Source of the DNA: an uncultured Rhizobiaceae group bacterium
GTDB taxonomy: Bacteria > Pseudomonadota > Alphaproteobacteria > Rhizobiales > Rhizobiaceae
NCBI GenBank assembly: GCA_937923355.1
Contig: CALAIO010000383.1
Span: forward strand, 1 to 9,200
Direction of reading: 5' to 3'
DNA: 9,200 nt
Shown: piece after piece, positions 5,850-9,200 of the stretch
Numbering within the stretch: position 1 is the first letter of the stretch
Layout of the letters: every line of letters begins with the position of its first letter
Translations under genes and position numbers: made by a program
Notes under the pieces: model-generated
The model's input: the letters and a program-made list of their open reading frames with translations, nothing else
Told to the model about the DNA's origin: nothing
Databases searched by the model: none

Positions 5850-7358
5850 TTGAAGCAAATTCAAAGTTATATTTATGATCGGGGTGTTGTAACCGCTCCC
5901 GTGGGTAAAAATTTGTATTCAAAAAAACCTATAGCGCTAATGTTTGCTGCATTGATGCTTTCGTCTTGTGTGAATTCTACAGGTCAGCTTGATAGTGAAG
6001 ATACTTTGAAATCAAGCTGGGTACGCCCTGATGATCCGCAAGAACAAATCGGCGCAAAGGAACACCCAGCCGTCGTTGCAAAATATGGTGGCACTTATGA
6101 AAACGTTCAGGCTGAAAGGCTGGTTGCGCTGATTGTTGGCAGGCTGGTTGCACAGTCTGAAGACCCATCTCGAATTTATAAGATTACCTTGCTCAATTCA
6201 CCAAAGGTAAATGCGTTTGCCCTGCCCGGCGGTTTTTTATACGTGACGCGTGGACTGATGGCGCTTGCAAATGATTCATCAGAACTTGCAGCTGTCATTG
6301 CGCATGAAATGGCGCATGTTTCATCCAATCATGCAATTGTCAGGCAGGAGAGATTGAATTCAGCCGAGATCGGACGTCAGGTTGTTGCGGATGTTTTGGA
6401 AGACAGTCCTGCTGGACGCATTGCTATCGCTGCAAATCAAAACCGCTTCGTTAAATTCTCACAAGATCAAGAATTGCAGGCTGATACGATTGGCATTCGC
6501 ATGGCAGGGCGCGCGGGTTTTGATCCTTTTGCAGCAGCAAGGTTTCTAGAGACGATGGACCGTTACCGTAAGTTTATTGCTGGTGACAGTAACTTTGACA
6601 GTTCAGACAGTTTTACTTCAAGCCACCCTTCAACACCAAAAAGAATAGAGCTTGCACGTCGGCACGGTCGTTTCTTTGGTAGTCCGGGTGTCGGTAAGAA
6701 AGATCGTGATCGCTACCTGCAAGGAATAGATGGAATTCTCTTTGGTAATACTGCTGATGAAGGTTTTGTCAGAGGGCAACGGTTTTCTCATGCCGGACTT
6801 GGCATTACATTTGAAGCGCCGAAGGGCTTTATCATAGATAATCAGGCAAAGGCTGTTCTTGTTTCTGGCCCAGATGATATTGCAACAAGGTTTGATGCAA
6901 CGGTCGTTTCTAAGCGTACTAATCTTGCTGATTATTTGAAGAGTGGTTGGATTACCGGGCTTGTTCCTCAAACCATTCGTGAAGAGGCAATCAATGATTT
7001 TCAGTCAGCAACTGCCATTGCAAGAGGGGATGGCTGGCGTTTCAAAGTGCGTGTTATTCGAAATGATACGCAGGTTTATCGTTTTATAACGGCTGCCCCG
7101 CAAACTAATACGAATATTGATGCGGTTTCGCGCAGGATTACAGAAAGTTTTAGAGTTCTTTCAGAGCAAGAAATAGCTGGGCTAAAACCTTTGATTTTGA
7201 GAATTGCTACGGTAGGTGCCAATCAGAGTGAGCAAACATTTGCTAATAAAATGAAGGGCTCATCAAATCCTGCTCAATTATTCAGGCTTCTGAATGGTTT
7301 AATGCCCGGAGAAACTGTTTCCCCAGGCATGAAAGTTAAAATCGTTACAGATAAATAG
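5850..7358 (+). CDS. M48-family zinc metalloprotease lipoprotein (BepA/YfgC-like)
   Basis: This is a periplasmic, membrane-anchored zinc protease of the M48 type, whose relatives degrade misassembled outer-membrane proteins. The lipobox LSSC gives an acylated cysteine at residue 40, so the mature protein is about 463 residues. The HEMAH motif (152-156) provides two zinc ligands and the catalytic E153; E208 within QELQAD (207-212) is the third ligand. SHPSTPKRI (258-266) holds H259, equivalent to the switch histidine that in E. coli BepA can block the zinc. Instead of BepA's TPR repeats, the C-terminus (about 442-500) is a LysM-like module ending LNGLMPGE and GMKVKIV. The start is uncertain: the TTG at 5850 has TAGGG at 5836-5840 but gives a long 39-residue leader; GTG at 5901 or TTG at 5913 would give leaders of 22 or 18 residues but have poorer ribosome sites. 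It converges on rpoH2. Confidence 0.9.
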   Translation: MKQIQSYIYDRGVVTAPVGKNLYSKKPIALMFAALMLSSCVNSTGQLDSEDTLKSSWVRPDDPQEQIGAKEHPAVVAKYGGTYENVQAERLVALIVGRLVAQSEDPSRIYKITLLNSPKVNAFALPGGFLYVTRGLMALANDSSELAAVIAHEMAHVSSNHAIVRQERLNSAEIGRQVVADVLEDSPAGRIAIAANQNRFVKFSQDQELQADTIGIRMAGRAGFDPFAAARFLETMDRYRKFIAGDSNFDSSDSFTSSHPSTPKRIELARRHGRFFGSPGVGKKDRDRYLQGIDGILFGNTADEGFVRGQRFSHAGLGITFEAPKGFIIDNQAKAVLVSGPDDIATRFDATVVSKRTNLADYLKSGWITGLVPQTIREEAINDFQSATAIARGDGWRFKVRVIRNDTQVYRFITAAPQTNTNIDAVSRRITESFRVLSEQEIAGLKPLILRIATVGANQSEQTFANKMKGSSNPAQLFRLLNGLMPGETVSPGMKVKIVTDK

Positions 7359-7366
7359 GCTGCCTA
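7356..7366. other. palindrome joining the two convergent stop codons
   Basis: TAGGC-T-GCCTA: the left TAG is the stop of the M48 gene and the reverse complement of the right CTA is the stop of rpoH2. Only 5 bp separate the coding regions, so no intrinsic terminator fits between them and the two transcripts must overlap. Confidence 0.7.
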
Positions 7367-8230
7367 GATAAGCTGCGTAATTTCCGGATTTTGCTCAATC
7401 AAAGTTGTCTCAAGCTTTTTAAGAGCCCTGTTTTCAAGCTGCCTGACGCGTTCTTTTGAAATACCAAGCTCATTGCCAAGCTCTTCAAGCGTTGCGCCTT
7501 TTTCACTAAGACGTCTTGTCTTGATGATACGCAATTCGCGCTCATTTAAAACGCCCAAGGCAGATGTCAGCCATTCTGTACGTCTTTCGCCATCGATGAC
7601 CTCACTAACGTTATCATCGGGTAGAGGCGTTTCGCTTTGAAGGAAGTCTTGTCTTTCTGTACTGCTGTCATCATCTGTTGCAACAGGAGCATTAAGAGAA
7701 ACGTCCGGGCCTCCTAATCTTGCATCCATGGTTGCAACATCCTTTGGAGATACACCAATGGCTTTTGACAATTCCTGGTAAAGATCATGACTGTTGATAT
7801 TTTTATCCAGTTTTGTGATCTGTGCGCGAAGTCTGCGGAGATTGAAGAACAATGATTTTTGGCCAGAACTCGTACCGCCACGAACGATCGACCAGTTTCT
7901 CAGGATATGATCCTGGATAGAAGCTCTTATCCACCATGTTGCATAAGTTGAAAAACGAACTTCGCGGTGCGGGTCAAAACGGGTAGCAGCTTCAAGCAAG
8001 CCAACATGTCCTTCTTGAACCAAATCTGACATGGGTAGACCGTAACGTCTGAATTTAGATGCTACTGCTATAACCAAGCGCATATGCGCGGATGTGAGTT
8101 GATGCAGAGCCTCTTGGTCTTGTTTTTCAGCCCAACGGACAGCTAACTCGTGTTCATGTTCGCGTTCCAGATAAGGTGCTTTGGTAGCTGCTTTTACAAG
8201 ACTTTTACCAATATTCTCTTGATAAACCAT
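7364..8230 (-). CDS. rpoH2: RNA polymerase sigma-32 factor, RpoH2 type
   Basis: This alternative sigma factor directs RNA polymerase to heat-shock and oxidative-stress promoters. Region 2 spans about residues 46-117 (LVIAVASKF, DLVQEGHVGLLEA, FSTYATWWIRASIQDHILRNW). The RpoH box QKSLFFNLR at 124-132 separates it from RpoD. Region 4 with its helix-turn-helix is at about 220-273 (TLEELGNELGISKERVRQLE). The RNWSIVRGGTSSGQK stretch resembles rhizobial RpoH2 more than RpoH1. I start at the ATG at 8228-8230 (288 residues), because GGAG at 8239-8242 stands 8 nt ahead; the GTG at 8243-8245, which would add five residues, overlaps that site and has none of its own. The family is controlled by RpoE2/EcfG in Sinorhizobium, and a matching promoter candidate lies upstream. 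The stop overlaps an 11-bp palindrome shared with the stop of the protease gene. Confidence 0.9.
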   Translation of the reverse strand: MVYQENIGKSLVKAATKAPYLEREHEHELAVRWAEKQDQEALHQLTSAHMRLVIAVASKFRRYGLPMSDLVQEGHVGLLEAATRFDPHREVRFSTYATWWIRASIQDHILRNWSIVRGGTSSGQKSLFFNLRRLRAQITKLDKNINSHDLYQELSKAIGVSPKDVATMDARLGGPDVSLNAPVATDDDSSTERQDFLQSETPLPDDNVSEVIDGERRTEWLTSALGVLNERELRIIKTRRLSEKGATLEELGNELGISKERVRQLENRALKKLETTLIEQNPEITQLI

Positions 8231-8246
8231 TTCGGCCTCTCCCACA

Positions 8247-8266
8247 TAACATTCAATACAATGTTA
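8247..8266 (-). other. hairpin in the rpoH2 leader, just ahead of the ribosome site
   Basis: TAACATT and AATGTTA form a 7-bp AT-rich inverted repeat with a 6-nt spacer. In the rpoH2 mRNA it ends 3 nt before the GGGAGAGG ribosome-site region (8236-8243). It could be a leader structure that affects initiation, or an operator. Confidence 0.45.
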
Positions 8267-8297
8267 CGGGCTCCCTGTTTTTATTATGCACTATTGT

Positions 8298-8323
8298 AAC
8301 GCTGAGCGTGAGTGTTTTGTTTC
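8298..8323 (-). promoter_or_regulatory. EcfG/RpoE2-like promoter candidate for rpoH2
   Basis: On the minus strand GAAAC (8319-8323) and CGTT (8298-8301) are 17 bp apart. The general-stress sigma consensus in alphaproteobacteria is GGAAC-N16/17-CGTT, so this has one mismatch. It would give a leader of roughly 60 nt. No good housekeeping promoter with 16-18 bp spacing was seen here. Confidence 0.45.
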
Positions 8324-8332
8324 AAAAAAAGT

Positions 8333-8373
8333 AATAAAAAATTGAAAGGCCCGCATTGCATAATGCGAGCCTT
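8333..8373 (-). terminator. intrinsic terminator of carD
   Basis: On the minus strand a 12-bp stem (8373-8362 with 8357-8346, one G-T pair) around the loop ATGC is followed by TTTCAATTTTTT. It separates carD from rpoH2 transcription. A 17-bp AT-only palindrome, AATTTAAT-T-ATTAAATT on the plus strand (8374-8390), abuts the stem. Confidence 0.8.
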
Positions 8374-8416
8374 AATTTAATTATTAAATTCAATAGGTTG
8401 AGTGATCAAGTCAGAA

Positions 8417-8980
8417 TTATGCAGCTGCTTCCTGATCTTCATCCTCTGATTTTGCACCGCGTTTTGGACCTTTTGCAAGGTTCTTTTCGATCTCTGCGAC
8501 TGCTTCTGTAGAAGAAATCTTGTTAACGGCAGAGATTTCTCGTGCCATGCGATCCAGTGCTGCTTCATAAAGCTGACGCTCGGAATATGACTGTTCCGGT
8601 TGATTTTCAGAACGGAATAAATCACGCACAACTTCTGCAATGAAGACGATATCACCAGAATTAATCTTCGCTTCGTACTCTTGTGCACGGCGGCTCCACA
8701 TTGTGCGTTTGATGCGTGCGCGGCCTTGAACAGTTTTCAAAGACTTTGCGATACGTGCATCATCAGAAAGTTTGCGCATGCCAGCTGATTCAACTTTTGT
8801 TGTTGGCACACGAAGCGTTAGTTTGTCTTGTGCGAAGTTAATGACGAATAGCTCAAGTGTGAAACCTGCTACTTCCTGTTCTTCGATGTCTGTAATTTGA
8901 CCAACGCCATGTGCAGGATAAACAATAAATTCACCTGTTTTAAAACCTTGACGTTGCATTGTTTTCTTAGCTGTTGCCAT
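8417..8980 (-). CDS. carD: CarD-family RNA polymerase-binding transcriptional regulator
   Basis: CarD proteins bind the RNA polymerase beta subunit and the upstream edge of the -10 region, stabilising the open complex and tuning rRNA and growth-related promoters. The N-terminal Tudor-like polymerase-interaction domain covers about residues 13-70 (GEFIVYPAHGVGQI, then KLTLRVP). The helical C-terminal domain spans about 75-150 and includes W95 in KRTMWSRR, matching the conserved tryptophan that wedges at the upstream edge of the bubble. The last 20 residues are charged and probably disordered. Length (187) is slightly above the usual 160-170. AGGGAG at 8988-8993, 7 nt upstream, fixes the ATG. 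The gene has its own terminator at 8333-8373, and a 15-bp dyad sits just ahead of its ribosome site. Confidence 0.93.
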   Translation of the reverse strand: MATAKKTMQRQGFKTGEFIVYPAHGVGQITDIEEQEVAGFTLELFVINFAQDKLTLRVPTTKVESAGMRKLSDDARIAKSLKTVQGRARIKRTMWSRRAQEYEAKINSGDIVFIAEVVRDLFRSENQPEQSYSERQLYEAALDRMAREISAVNKISSTEAVAEIEKNLAKGPKRGAKSEDEDQEAAA

Positions 8981-8999
8981 GAAATGGCTCCCTTTAGTT

Positions 9000-9014
9000 A
9001 TCGGTTTAACCGAT
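9000..9014. promoter_or_regulatory. 15-bp dyad in the carD leader, possible operator
   Basis: ATCGGTT-T-AACCGAT is a perfect inverted repeat with 7-bp arms around one base, ending 6 bp from the carD ribosome site. Its symmetry and position suit a regulator-binding site or an mRNA leader structure; with a one-base centre a tight hairpin would have to open some pairs. Confidence 0.4.
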
Positions 9015-9200
9015 TTATCAATTTGCCTTGGTCAGCATAAATAAGCAGTGCCTTAAATTAAAAGGCAATGAGAATTGTTTTAATCTTGTCTTAGAGATTA
9101 AGCCCGTTGCAATTTGCGGCGCTACTTTTTGAAAAGTTGTAGAACCGTATGTTTTTTAGATAAAAAATAATTAGGAAACTCTGCTTTTAACTTTGACCAG
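9015..9200. other. AT-rich region upstream of carD, no supported gene
   Basis: I see no convincing coding region here. It holds several dyads: TGCCTT-N7-AAGGCA (9049-9067), TTAATCT-N8-AGATTAA (9080-9101), ACTTTT-TG-AAAAGT (9124-9137) and TTTTTTA-GA-TAAAAAA (9152-9167). The carD promoter must lie here, and on the minus strand TTGCCT about 18 bp before TTATTT is one weak possibility. A minus-strand frame is open from 9199 to a TAG at 9122-9124, but the 25 residues match nothing I recognise. Confidence 0.5.

Noticed and set aside
9122..9199. Open minus-strand frame at the window edge, possible 3' end of another gene such as a ferredoxin
   Set aside because: Only about 25 residues are visible, and they do not resemble the end of FdxA or anything else I recognise; the DNA is AT-rich enough for such a frame by chance.

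Overview
The window reads as chromosomal DNA of a moderately AT-rich alphaproteobacterium, most likely a marine or host-associated member of the Hyphomicrobiales (Rhizobiales). The reasons are the gene families (an NDUFA9-like complex I associated SDR, an RpoH2-type sigma-32, a CarD regulator, an M48 lipoprotein with a LysM-like tail), the close resemblance of these proteins to rhizobial and roseobacter relatives as I remember them, and a candidate EcfG-type promoter. No species can be named from the sequence alone.

Layout. At 1-1634 (+ strand) lie the 3' part of an NDUFA9-like SDR, a TauE/SafE-family membrane permease that starts directly at the SDR stop codon, and a small PilZ-domain protein. 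At 1827-3161 (+) is a complete dddP, a DMSP lyase of the M24 fold with all metal and catalytic residues in place, preceded by two adjacent GTCA/TGAC dyads, one overlapping a perfect TTGACA box. At 3306-3974 (+) is a glycine-zipper OmpA-family lipoprotein, preceded by a CtrA-like TTAA-N7-TTAA site and followed by a strong intrinsic terminator. At 4050-4190 is a short intergenic patch of repeats: an 8-bp hairpin, a 21-bp exact direct repeat and a 10-bp inverted repeat. At 4197-4273 (-) is tRNA-Arg(CCT). At 4424-5725 (+) is UDP-glucose 6-dehydrogenase, and at 5850-7358 (+) an M48 lipoprotein metalloprotease. At 7364-8230 (-) is rpoH2, converging on the protease with a 5-bp gap, and at 8417-8980 (-) is carD with its own terminator. 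The last 220 bases hold no gene I can support.

How it fits together. The right half is an envelope and stress block: an outer-membrane lipoprotein, a sugar-nucleotide enzyme for surface polysaccharide, an envelope-quality-control protease, the alternative sigma factor and an RNA-polymerase-binding regulator. The left half carries dddP as a stand-alone transcription unit; no acrylate-catabolism gene or DMSP transporter is visible beside it. Nothing here amounts to a clearly undescribed multi-gene system. The items most worth following up are the dddP operator region, the intergenic repeat patch beside the tRNA, and the control region of rpoH2.
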